From assembly GCA_025677815.1 (NCBI GenBank), contig JAIXMP010000022.1, positions 372,001-436,000 on the forward strand: a stretch of DNA of 64,000 nt, in the 5' to 3' direction. A program made the position numbers and the translations under genes. The notes below the pieces were generated by a model. The model saw only the letters and a program-made list of their open reading frames with translations, was not told the DNA's origin and did not search any database. The number at the start of each line of letters is the position of its first letter. The stretch's first letter is position 1. Shown here in pieces: positions 47,201 to 59,288 of this stretch. Origin of the DNA: Phascolomyces articulosus. Lineage: Eukaryota; Mucoromycota; Mucoromycetes; Mucorales; Lichtheimiaceae.

Positions 47201-49467
47201 AGGATCACCGAATCATCGAAAACAAGAGAATGATAGTCATTCATTAACGAAACCAGGTTATGGTCCACTTTTCCAAATAGAATGGTATCGTGTTGTTCTG
47301 GGTACGTTATTTTACATGAACCACGTTTTTATCATTATTATCATTATTTGAAAGAAAGAAAAAAAAAAGGAGAGAGAAGTCAACCCAATTTTTTTTGTTT
47401 CGTTTCATTAGATGAAGCTCAGCAGATCAAAAACAGAAATACAAGAGCCGCATTATCATGCACAGAATTAGGTGCCCAGAAACGATGGTGTTTAACTGGA
47501 ACGCCCATGCAGAATCATGTGGACGAATTATACAGTCTCTTGCGTTTCTTACGTATCCAACCTCTTTGTGACTATCAAACATTCAAAAAGACTATTTCTG
47601 TTCCTATTCAAGCAGGACAAGGACAGTTGGCGATGGAACGACTTAAAGTAGTATTGATGGCTGTCATGCTTCGAAGGACAAAACATATTCTTAAATCAGC
47701 TTCTGAAGAAGAAGAACAAGAAGAAAATCCAGCCCCAACACAGGAAACATCTATTGTTTCTGAGACAACAAGTACAGCAACTACCCCGGATCAACAACAT
47801 GCATCTTCCTCTTCTTCGTCATCACCTGGTAATAACAATGATTCAACAGCAATAACAAAAGAGAATGTTCAAAAAGAAACTTCTGAACCCGGGAATCATC
47901 TCTCCACGGAGCTGTCATTAAAATTGCCACCAAGGAATAAACGTGATGTGGTACTGACATTTAGTAATGCGGAACGTACCTTTTATGATTTTCTTAATAA
48001 CAAGACCAAAAGTACAGTCCAACGATTAATGCGGGCTGGCAAAGGCGAACGGACTTATTTCAACATGTTATGTATGCTTTTACGATTACGTCAGGCCTGT
48101 GATCATCCAAGACTTGTATTAGAAGCCATGGGAAAGGATGCTGATGCTCTTGAATTGGCTACTGGCAATACTAATGGCAATAATACCACTAGTACTAGTA
48201 CTAGTACTACTATTAGTTCTAATCATGGTATGGTATTGAATAGTAATGGTGTAGGAGTACGTAAAGAAATACGAGAAGCAAGTGAAGCTGCAGCACAACG
48301 AACCATTATGGCAAAAATGGCGGCTGATTTAGGATGGCAAGGTGTGGGTCAAGTGGGTCAATCTGTCTTTGACAAGGATAATGCATCGAATAGTACTGGT
48401 ACTGGGAATGGTTCTAATCCTGTCTCCTTGTGTGAACTTTGTGGACGTACATTGAAAGCCAAAACCTATTCTGGGAATGGACCTTCTTCTTATTGTTCTA
48501 CTTGTAAAGGTCAAATTGAATTCTATACAAACAAACGACAGCAACAAAATGGGAATAATGAGGATCATAACCCCCATGATAAGGATGATGACAGTCCCCT
48601 CATGACAACGAGTAGCAAGATCAACAAAGTTTTAGAAATCTTGGATGAAACACGCCTCAAATATCCCCGGGAAAAGACCATCATTTTTTCACAATTTACT
48701 TCAATGCTTGAATTAATAGAAGAACAATTAAAACGATTAGGACTCAAGTATTGTCGATGTAAGTTTGTTTATGCGATGATTATGTTGGCTAGATAGAAAC
48801 TCATTGTATCGATTTAATTTTAGATGATGGATCCATGTCGAATCAAGTTCGGGAACGAAATTTAGAAGCATTACGTTCAGATAATGAATGTACTGTCATG
48901 TTGATATCCTTAAAATGTGGTTCACTCGGGTACGTTTTCCAAATAGAAGCTTCATTTTTTTTTAAAAAAAAAAATCAGGTTGTTGTGTTTACTTATGTTC
49001 AAATGGATTCAATAATAGGTTAAATCTTACGGCAGCCAATCATGTGATATTAATGGATGTTTGGTGGAATCCTGCAGTAGAAGGTAACGATCTTTCTCCA
49101 TAGAAACAAATGACAAAAGGATTTTATAATGATTCTCTTCTCCCTCTCGGTCTCTCCCCCCAAATCTTTTGATAGAACAAGCCATTGATCGAGTCCATCG
49201 TATTGGACAAAGACTTCCTGTAAGAGTGATTCGATTAGTGATGGATGGAACGATTGAACAAAAAATCATTCAACTTCAACAAAAAAAGGTATCCTATTGT
49301 ATTTTCTCACGGGGGTGGGTAGTAAAAAAGATAGTAGAAATGATTCATTTCTTATTGTATATTCTATTATATTTTAGGCATACATGGTACAAAGTGCATT
49401 AGGCGATGGTATGCTCAAGAATACCAAGTTATCCATGGCTGAAATTCGAACCTTGTTTGATATTTGA
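44270..49467 (+). CDS. Snf2-family DNA translocase, Uls1/Rrp1-Rrp2-like
   Basis: Twelve exons: 44270-44764, 44845-45406, 45543-45580, 45699-46451, 46638-46640, 46750-46936, 47008-47301, 47412-48758, 48824-48929, 49019-49083, 49176-49288, 49378-49467. They total 1350 residues. A Gln/Asn/Thr-rich N-terminus precedes a conserved block (CVGMIKTDIVTMRVLDL...FYGWVPFEDTKILGPL) that may be a divergent HIRAN domain. Then come motif I (LADDMGLGKT), DEAQ box (778-781), LTGTPMQNHVDELYSLLRFL, a four-Cys zinc motif (CELC...CSTC), and motifs V-VI (WWNPAVEEQAIDRVHRIGQ). DEAQ instead of DEAH or DEGH, and the place of the zinc motif between the helicase halves, point to the Uls1/Rrp group, which remodels chromatin or Rad51 and SUMO-marked proteins in the nucleus. 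The 3-nt exon supplies the second Asp of motif I. Confidence 0.85.
45447..45461 (+). repeat. G5-T-G9 tract inside intron 2 of the Snf2 gene
   Basis: A second intronic G-run of the same character as the one in the F-box gene. An AT dinucleotide repeat precedes it (about 45417-45433). Intron 3 of the same gene has an A-tract of over 20. Confidence 0.7.
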
Positions 49468-51620
49468 AGAAAAAAAAAAAGCATGATCATTTCATTTTTA
49501 CATACATACATCATTATTCTTTCATCATTAGCATTTCTTATTATTGACACTTTTTTATTTCACAGAAATCAAAAAGTGATTTGCATAGTTCGGTTTTATG
49601 ATTTTCCCTTTTATTATTATATAATGAAAAAAAAAAGATATATATAAAAAAAAGGGATCGATATTTGTCTAACCGAAAGTGATAAAGATGTTCTTAAAAG
49701 AAACATTTTGAATGAATGCTTTGTAAATCCCCATTCAATTGTGTTTATCGTGGATTTTCATAAAATAGTTAGTTATTCCATGAATTCCATCTAAAACTTT
49801 ACGGAAATTGAATTGAAACTTTAAGAGAGACTAAAAATTTGTTGTTTTTTGTCGATCACGCCTTTCCGTTTGATCGTAATGCAATATGAATTTATTATTG
49901 ACATTAAGGAGAAGCGGGGGGAATGTTTTGTTTTATTGACAACTTTGATTTTTTTTGATAGAATAATAAGGCAAATAGAAGTAAAAGAAGTAAAAGATCA
50001 AAGAGAAAGAAAAAAACGAAATACTTTTATTTTATATATAAATGTGGATAGAAAAGCCATGTTTAGCAAATCCTTACACATTTATTATAAGTCTATATAT
50101 CACTATAGAACTCTTTACCTTTCTTCTCTTTCTCTCCCCCATTATTACACATGACAATGGTGCTAAAAAGATGTATATAATATAAACCTTAGCCCTCCAA
50201 ACCCGATAAGGAACCTTTTCGACGTTTTTGGATTAAGTTGGGTCGATGATTTTTTTTAGCTAGGGGATTAAAAATATTTAAAAAAAGAAGAATCTACAAA
50301 AGTTACTTTGTGACATAGTAACTTCCATCATGGCTTTGTGTAACATAAAAAAGTTATGGAAAATGGAATACCCAAGGTGAGGATGATGATGTTTTGTTAT
50401 AAGAAAAGACCATGTGTGTATGCGTTGTGTCATGTTTTGTGATCAATGGATCGCCCATATAGAAAAGGTAGAACACCAAGAAGAAGAAGGTATTATGTGG
50501 TTGTTATTAGCATATAGATAATAAAAGAAAGGGAAGAAATGGAAAAAAGAGATAATTTTAAAGTGTGGCGCGTGTACTTTTTCTTTTTAATAATTTTATT
50601 TTATTGCTATTTTATTATCATTCTATTCATGATACACTAGAGGATCTATTTATTCTTATTGACAATTTAAATATCAAGAAGAAGTGTATATATACATCAT
50701 CATCAACTGAATGATCTTTCATATTTTTTTAGATAGAAAAAAAGAAAGGAAAGGAGCGGGGGACATACCGAATATCAACTGACTTGTTTATGCTTGAAAT
50801 CATCATCAACATCAAGTGTCCCATCCTTTTTAGTAATACATATTTTTTTTTGTTTTGTTTTGTTTTGTTTTTATATATTGTTTGGTCAATGTTGCCGATA
50901 ATTGACAATCAGTTCGTTGTTGTCTGAACCCAGGAAATGGATATTTCCAAAGTTTCCTTGTTCCATCCCAATTCCGGTATATTACATATATACATATCTT
51001 TCATCATGAAGGAACATTGTATATATATAACCAAGTGGAAATATGACTATAGTAAGTTTAGAGTTATATATGGACAATGTCATCTGTTTTCAGGAATGCT
51101 CAGAACTTTCCTTTGTAATTAGATTCCGCTACTTTTTTCTATTCGAACTTCTTCTTGTGTATCCAAAAGACCATCATTACCCATCACCAAATACAACTCC
51201 CATTCGTTTCTAATGAATACTTACTCCTCTTTAATATATTATTATGAATTGATTATGAGAATGAGTTACCGTTTCATAATAATAATAAACCTCCTCCCCC
51301 CAATTTTTTTTTTATTTGCATTAGTTAACCAATCTATACATGTCTTCTGACAACGACAACGACGACGACGGTGATGATGGTTTATATAAGTTATCGTTGT
51401 ACTTAATTTTTTTTTTTTTTTTTTTTTTACATATAAATACCAAGGGATTCCATTTTGGATCATCGAAAAAAAAAGCACAATTTATTATATTAACATCTTT
51501 TTTTTTTCTGTTACTTTCACTTTTATTCTCTTTTTCTTCATCCTCTTTACTCAGCTTTCCATCCACCACACATCCTTATATATATATATATACCTTTATT
51601 ATTTATTATATATACATCGT

Positions 51621-51660
<40 letters not shown>

Positions 51661-51838
51661 TATACCTTTCTTCATTCTGTATGCATTTTTATCATTGAAC
51701 TTGACCGATCGATCTAAATATAACAATAACCATAGTCAACATAACAACAATCCACTTTTTTTTTCATCAACTAACCAACTACAACCGCCGCCACTTTTTT
51801 TTTTGAGAGAGAAAAAAAGTCAATTCAACAATTAAAAA
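49468..51838. other. Spacer and long leader of the Ca2+-ATPase gene
   Basis: About 2.4 kb. It contains a fragment on the minus strand (50269-50189) resembling part of ribosomal protein bL34, a (TTTTG)n stretch near 50850, a long T-tract (51406-51427) and the CT microsatellite below. No intact gene is seen. Confidence 0.5.
51624..51657. repeat. (CT)n microsatellite in the leader of PMC1
   Basis: About 16 consecutive CT units on the plus strand, roughly 180 bp before the ATG. CT-rich tracts are common near fungal transcription starts, so it may lie at or just after the start site. Confidence 0.8.
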
Positions 51839-54800
51839 ATGGCATCAGATTCCAATGACAAACCACCTGCCATTGTTACTCATCCCGATGAACTTGAAAG
51901 TTACCATGGCAATGAAGCAAGAGGTGAACCTACACTTGTAGGTACTGCCGCTCCTTCCCCCGTCACCTCTACCACTAAAGAAATTACTGTCGCTACTACC
52001 ATTACAACCACAACAGCTACAGCCAATAGTATAATGGAAGAAATGAAAATTGATATGCGAGAAGATCTTGTTACTGCTCATCAAGATATCGACAATCCAT
52101 TCGCGTTTATTCCTTCGCAATTAGAAGCATTAATGGATCCAAAAAATTTAGATCTGCTGATAAAGTATGGCGGACTGGAAGGGGTTGCACGAGGTTTACA
52201 TGCTGATGTACATAGTGGCCTGTCACCTCAGGCGGAGATCTCCAATACAATCACTTTGGACGCTATTATGAACACAACGACTTCTTCTCATAGTCCAGAA
52301 AACAATACATTTAAAACGACAAACAATTTTGAACAACGGACCCACGTGTTTGGTACCAATGTATTACCACAGATCAAGGGAAAAAATATCTTTCAACTCA
52401 TGTTTCTTGCTTTTCGTGATAAAACTTTGGTAAATAATTTCTCTTTTAAAAGATGCTTTTCATAGATGATAGATACTCATTCATAATGTTGCATAATGAA
52501 CAGATTCTTTTGGGTGTTGCGGCGATCATTTCTTTGGTAGTCGGTATTTATGAAACCATTGCGGTTCCTGAATATGATTCACTAGGCAATAAAATTCCCG
52601 GTATTAAATGGGTCGAAGGGTTAGTCATTATTGTGGCTATTACCATTGTTGTCTTGGTGGGGAGTATCAATGATTTCCAAAAAGATAAACAATTTCGAAA
52701 ATTAAATGCCAAGAAAGAAGATCGTCAAGTCAAGGTAAATAAATCTTTGAATAAAACCTTTTTTTCTTCTTTTAGTGTGTTTACTAAAAAGAAAAAGGGT
52801 TCCTCTCACACACACCCTTTCCAAACGATCTAACATCATGTTTTCTCACACGTATTTATCGTTTTTGATTATTTTAGGCAACACGATCAGGTATTACTGA
52901 AATGATTTCCGTTCATGATGTTCAAGTAGGGGATATCCTTCATCTTGAACCGGGAGAAGTCATTCCTACCGATGGTATTTTTATTGAAGGTCATAATTTA
53001 AAATGTGATGAATCAGCTGCTACGGGTGAATCTGATGCTGTTCGAAAATTGGATTGGCGTGCCTGTGTTCAAAAGACATATAACCTTGAACAACAACAAC
53101 AACAACAACAAGAAGAAGACCATTCCAAATCAGATTACTTGGCACCTCCTTCTCCAAATAAGGGGATTGCTTCTTCCTCTTCCTTGGGCACGACGGCTAC
53201 CTCATCGTCACCTACCAGTAGCAGAGCACCTGCTCCTCCTACTACCATGGCTCAGCAAATGAGTCGGTCCATGCCTGATCCATTTATCATTTCTGGTTCC
53301 AAAGTCTTGGAAGGTGTAGGTACTTATCTTGTCACAGGTGTAGGTATTCATTCCTACCATGGTCGAACCATGATGGCTTTACGTACAGAAGATGAAATCA
53401 CTCCTCTTCAAACCAAACTCAATGGTTTAGCTGGTATGATTACTATATTGGGTTCCATTGCTGCTGTGGCCATGTTGGTAGCTCTGTTGATTCGTTATTT
53501 TGTCAATTTCCGATATGGCATTCCTACTGAGCCTACTGAAATTGTCAGTGATGTCATGAGTATTCTTATTCTTGTCGTTACGGTCATTGTTGTGGCTGTT
53601 CCTGAAGGTTTACCATTGGCTGTGACACTTGGTAAGTGAATTTTTTATGATAATTATCCCCGGGTTTAATTTGATATTTTATATGATTAACACGTGTTTT
53701 TTCCCCCCATTATAAAAATAGCTCTTGCTTATGCTACCCGACGTATGCTCAAGGATAACAATTTAGTCCGTGTATTGGCATCTTGTGAAACCATGGGAAA
53801 TGCCACCACCGTTTGTTCAGACAAGACTGGTACTTTAACACAAAACAAAATGACCGTGGTTGCTGGTACGATCGGCTCGTCTTTCCGTTTCCGTCGTGAT
53901 CCTACCAATACCAGTGATTCTCAACTTGATGATATCTCAGATGTTCCTCAAGTCGCTGAAAAATTACCCAAACCTGCTTTGGATTTGATTCATCAAGGTG
54001 TTGCCGTCAATTCTACTGCATTCCAAGGCAAAGACGAATCTGGAAATCCTACCATTGTGGGTAACAAGACAGAAAGTGCTCTTTTATCGTTTATTACTGA
54101 AACTGGCAGTGATCATTTTGATACATTAAGACAACGGTATGAAGTCGAACAAGTGTTTCCCTTTAGTTCTGAACGTAAAGCCATGGCAACAATTATCAAG
54201 ATTCCTCATGGTGAAAAACCTTCGCAGACAATTTATCGTGCTCATTTCAAAGGCGCTTCTGAAATTATGGTTCAACATTGTTCGCGTGTCTTGTCCATGG
54301 ATCAAGGGGATCATGTTCAAACACGTGCATTGACAGAAGCTGATCGTACTCGTATTGATCATATTATTCAAACTTATGCTTCTCAAAGTCTTCGTACCAT
54401 TGGTATTGCTTATCGTGATTTCACTGAATGGCCTCCTATGGGCGGTACCACTGCTTCTGGTATTGAACCTGACGTGCCTTATGAAGATTTAATTCAAGAT
54501 CAAGGGTTGACGTTGGTGGGTATCATTGGTATCGAAGATCCTCTTCGTCCTGGTGTCAAGGATGCCGTACGACAATGTCAGCAAGCCGGTGTTTTTGTTC
54601 GTATGGTGACAGGTGATAATGTCATGACCGCTAAAAGTATTGCTCGTCAATGTGGTATTTATACCACCGGAGGTGAAGTCATGGAAGGCCCTGTATTCCG
54701 TCATTTAACGCCATCTCAAATGGATGCTGTAATCCCACGATTGCAAGTCTTGGCTCGTTCCAGTCCTGAAGACAAACGTATTTTGGTAGAACGATTAAAA

Positions 54801-55946
54801 GAATTAGGTGAAATTGTCGCTGTTACTGGTGATGGTACAAATGATGGTCCTGCTCTCAAATTAGCCGATGTTGGATTTTCCATGGGTATTGCCGGTACAG
54901 AGGTGGCCAAAGAAGCCTCCAGTATCATTTTAATGGATGATAATTTTGCCAGTATTGTTCGTGCCATCATGTGGGGTCGTTGTGTCAATGATGGTGTTCG
55001 TAAATTTTTGGAATTCCAATTGACGGTCAATGTTACTGCTGTTGTCTTGACATTTATCTCGGGTGTTGCCAGTGAAGAACAAAAATCTGTCTTGACCGCT
55101 GTTCAATTACTTTGGGTCAATTTGATCATGGATACTTTGGCCGCTTTAGCGCTTGCTACGGATCCACCTACCGAAGAATTGCTGCAACGTGGACCGCAAC
55201 CCAAATCTGCTCCTTTGATCAGTTTACAAATGTGGAAAATGATTATCGGTCAATCGATTTTCCAAATCACTGTCACTTTTGTCTTGTTATATGGTGGTAT
55301 TCTCAACTATCATCCCGAAGATCCTATTCTTCAAACCATTGTATTCAATACCTTTGTGTTTTGTCAAATCTTTAACGAAATCAACTGTCGACGAATTGAT
55401 CGTAAATTGAATGTTTTCCATAATATCTGGGCCAACAAGTTTTTCATCTTTGTCTTTATTACCTGTGTCTTTTTGCAAGCCATCATTGTCAATTTTGCTG
55501 GTGTTGCCTTCCAAGTCGTACAAATTGATGGTCCTTCTTGGGCTATTGCTATTGTCATTGGCTTGTTTGCATTACCTGTGGGTGTTTTGATTCGGTTGAT
55601 CCCGGATCATTGGTTTGGTTTCTTATTCCGCAATCCTAATACAAGACGTCGTTACCTTGGTGGGGATTACAAGGGTCCCTTGATTCCTGGTAATTCTCTT
55701 TATATGGCTGGTAATGAAACTTATAAGCATGTGGAACAAGAGATGGTTGCCTTTAAAGAACAACAAGGTAAAACGACGGATCCCAATGAAAAGGATCAAG
55801 ATGCTCCACGTAGAGATAGTATTGCTGCTTCAATTGTGATCCCAAGTATGGTAGCTGCTGCTCCTTCAGCTGGTTCTGTTCTTAATACTTCTCCTACTAC
55901 TGTTACTTCTACTACTAATATTAATAATGAAAAACAAGATCATTGA
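51839..55946 (+). CDS. PMC1: P-type Ca2+-ATPase, Pmc1/PMCA type (IIB)
   Basis: Four exons (51839-52429, 52504-52734, 52878-53631, 53722-55946) give 1266 residues. Marks: VGDILHLEPGEVIPTDGI and CDESAATGESD (A domain), VPEGLPLAVTLALAYATRRM (M4), CSDKTGTLT with phosphorylated Asp559, KGASE (nucleotide binding), TGDGTNDGPALK (hinge), and M5-M10 with LLWVNLIMDTLAALALATDPP. This is the plasma-membrane/vacuolar calcium pump family; yeast Pmc1 exports cytosolic Ca2+ into the vacuole under calcineurin control. A Gln-run and Ser/Pro-rich loop (residues about 325-408) is inserted between the A domain and M3, where animal PMCAs also vary. No clear C-terminal calmodulin site is seen. The N-terminus is Thr-rich and soluble. 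Confidence 0.96.
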
Positions 55947-58186
55947 TATCATGCATGATGTGACGACGACTTACTAGGACGAAATATATTTATTTTAGAC
56001 TTTCCTTTCTTTTATTATCGTTTTATAACCACCTCTTCTAACAAGAATTTACCCTCTCTTTTGCATTCGTTAAATTTATATTTATATATATTGTAATTTT
56101 ATTATGATTTTTTTCCCCTTTATTTATTCATGTGATGTATAATTCTCCTATTATTATTATTATTATTATTATTTTAGCATGAAATTTTAGTTCTTGTGTA
56201 TATGTTTTTTTCCTTCTGTAACTTTTTCATTATATAAAAATCAGAATTCTGCCTTTATTTTTTTTTCTATCTGGTAATAATAAGATCATTTTACGTTTCC
56301 TTTCTTATATGATGGAATGATAATTTGAAGTTACCGGGCATCTTGTCCGTCTATCTCTTGCTTTAACTTTTGTGTGTATTACATCGGGCCGACCGGAAGA
56401 ATATTAGATTGGGGTACATTCCAAGAATAATCAATGTGTTACCTTAATATATCACTCTTTTGACAACTGGGGCATTTTCAAAAATATAAATATAACACAT
56501 GGGAAGGGAGAAAATCCTTTTCTTCTTTTTTTTTTTCGGTTCGGTCAATATAAATTTCCAGAGATTAATGAGCTTGGCACTTAAAGTTTTAATCACCCGT
56601 TGTTGTTGTTGAAATGACCAGCAAAAAGTAGAGGGATGGTGGATTATTTCAATTAGGTAAAGTTGAGGAGACACATAGAGTTATTTAAAGCAAGCGTTAA
56701 GTTCATTGGAAACTGTTTGTCAAAGGTGCTAGAGAAAGACGTTTTTAATATCCATAAGAATAGACTCATCATTGTCGAATCCTTATCCTCTGGACGAGGT
56801 GAAATAATGATCATGTTTTTCGATAGGGTGGCATATACACGGATTGTTATTCAATAACTCCAACAAGTCCAACATTTAATGTTGTCTTGAGATAGAAAAA
56901 TTGGCACCAAAATAATTGACGACGTAAAAGACCTTTGATGTGCTGTGATGTTTTGTGGTGTAATCCACTGAACATAGCACCGCTTGGAGGAATTAACGGG
57001 AAAAAATGAATGTAAATTATCGTGAGAAATATAACTATGCATAGGAACATACAGACGATAATAATCCTTCTTGAAAACATCAATGCGCAGTCAAATTATT
57101 TGACATACTTCTTTTAAAACCCATAATGAAAAACTGAGGTTCAACTTGTTTCCCATCAAAGGTTACACGATGTATCAAAAAGGAGAAAATCATGGTAACA
57201 ACCACTTGATGATACCACTTTTTTTTTATATATGTACATTTTCAAAAAAAAAACCATTTAAAGAGGAATTTTCTACCTTTTTTCATTTTTTCATTTCTTT
57301 TCCCACCTCTTTTTATTTCTTTTTCATTATTATTATTTTAAACTTTAAAAATAATAATAATAATAAAGAAGTGTATTTTCTTTTTTACTGGATCATGATT
57401 TCCCCTCTCCACTCAGTTTCAATTGATGGATTTGCAGATCAAAAATTAATCCAATAAATCGGTTGCAAAACATATATAAATAGAAATAAAGTAAGCGGGA
57501 ATTTCTCGCTCCAATATTTCAACCGAGACAATTCTTTTTTTTTTTATTTGGTAATGCTGCGCGTATATATACAAAAAAGTGCTGCGACAGCGCGCAAATA
57601 GCTGGGAATTAGCCCCGGTTGGATTATTTTACCGATCTTCAAATCAAGAAAAAAAGAAGGGCCATGATCACGCTTTTGTAAAAGTACTATCAACAAATCA
57701 TTCTACCTGATCAAAAAAAGTTGTTTTTTACTCGTTTTATCAACATTACAATCGTTGGATTTATATACAATAAATAAAAAAAGCCACCACCACACTATTA
57801 ATTTTTTTTAAACAAAGAGGTATTATACACAGAATATAGATAATCTAAAAGAAGGGTCACATGTCAAACAATGAAAAAACAGGAAATACACAAGGATTAT
57901 GTAAAAGGTTGAAAACCATGTGCATATGCTTTTTATGTCAAGATAAAAATTTATTCTAGATTATATATTATTTTATATTGGATGATGATGATGATGGATG
58001 GATATATATGAATACATCCAAATAGGATGATGATGAAATTTCGGCTCATCCATGGTTTATGTATTTATGTGGCTGGTAAAACACGGGGGCCGAAGTTAAA
58101 CTGCAGGAGGTGGCAATTGTAAAAAAAAAAAAAAGAGGAGTTTATTTTAGGCTATGTTGTTTAATCTTTATTAAGGAAAGTGATCT
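55947..58186. other. Gene-poor spacer
   Basis: About 2.2 kb. It holds a (TTA)8 run (56150-56174) in the probable 3' flank of PMC1. Overlapping open frames on both strands at 56660-57220 look coding-like but match nothing I recognise. Confidence 0.45.
56150..56174. repeat. (TTA)8 microsatellite
   Basis: Uninterrupted TTA/ATT repeat in the 3' flank of the Ca2+-ATPase gene. Confidence 0.85.
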
Positions 58187-58485
58187 ATGCTGGGAATAAG
58201 AACTTCTTCAAAGCTTGTTTATGATCCAGATCAAAACAAAAATACGTTTGCATCTCAGCAAATTATTATCATCATCTCTCATTCATTAGGTCTCAATTCT
58301 CTTTATACTCCTTTACAACCGCAGTAAGTTTTCTTTTTACACACACGCATTATAAAACCCAATTTATAAACAACGATTTCGGCCCGTGCATTTTATTAAC
58401 GATACGATAACGAATCACCCATTTTCACAGTGTAATTGATCTGTGCATATTTTTTTCCAACAAAGAAAATATTTCAGATTATTAA
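58187..58485 (+). CDS. Candidate two-exon microprotein
   Basis: I do not recognise it. An ATG-started frame (58187-58323) ends at a strong GTAAGT donor and joins in frame across a TTTTCACAG acceptor to 58431-58485, giving 63 residues (start MLGIRTSSKLVYDPDQ, end SNKENISDY). The middle is a poly-Ile/Leu stretch. Support is only the good splice sites and the kept frame; it could be chance. Confidence 0.3.
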
Positions 58486-58869
58486 AACATTTGTTGTTGT
58501 TCCATGAAAAATATTTTGCATGAAAAAGAGAGGGAAAGTAGGCATCAATCATATTCACAATCAAAAAGAGATTTCTTATAAGAAATAACAACGAAAAAAT
58601 GCGATCTGCTGGTTTTCTTTTCCTATCATCGATAATGGAAATCCGGGTCAAGGTAGATCAATAATTCCGAGTCGTATATAAAACCCTGTTAATATGATGA
58701 TGATAATGATGTATATATATATATATAAACGTGTGACCTATTGAAACCAATTCGGAAACTTAAAGAGAATAAAGTATAAACAACAGAAAAGCATGGATCA
58801 CAATAACAAGTAGTAGTTGTTTCCTTATTTCCATGGTTTTTGTAAATCCTTCTGCTATAACCGGGTGAG

Positions 58870-58903
58870 GCGCCGAAATTACACTCAAGGACGAGCGCCG
58901 AAA
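58870..58903 (+). promoter_or_regulatory. Paired GCGCCGAAA sites upstream of the ABC exporter
   Basis: GCGCCGAAA occurs twice, at 58870-58878 and 58895-58903, exactly 25 nt apart, inside a GC-rich island (58860-58990) that also has several CGG/CCG triplets (TAGTCGGAG, GTGCGGAAT, CACCGGCCCGG). It lies about 390 bp before the ATG. Such triplets are bound by Zn2Cys6 regulators; an activator site is inference. Confidence 0.4.
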
Positions 58904-59100
58904 CGACTATTAGAAACGTGATAGTCGGAGCACACGCTAAAATGGTACGCAGAATGATTGGTGCGGAATCTTCGGTGCCACCGGCCCGGAATGTAATACA
59001 TATCACACATAACATACACAACACATAATTCTTTTTTACATACTTGATGGTTATACCAATCTGGGTTGTATTATATCCAAACCCAACAACAAAATTTCTT

Positions 59101-59111
59101 TATATAAAAAG
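59101..59111 (+). promoter_or_regulatory. TATA box of the ABC exporter gene
   Basis: TATATAAAAAG followed after about 20 bp by a C/T-rich initiator region (ACTTCTTCTTTTTC). Confidence 0.55.
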
Positions 59112-59288
59112 GAAACCTCGAATAGACAACTTCTTCTTTTTCAAATCAACTTCTTATATTTTACATTTTAATTATATTATTATACCTTATTGAAAAAGAA
59201 GTGTTTTTCAATAGCCTCCTTTCTTTAATTATATTCAACTTCCACTCCCACCCTTACTTTACCTTTATCAACACAAAATCCCACATAG

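Noticed and set aside
56849..57080. 78-codon membrane-anchor-like frame on the minus strand
   Set aside because: Another frame over the same DNA looks at least as protein-like; no splice or promoter support.
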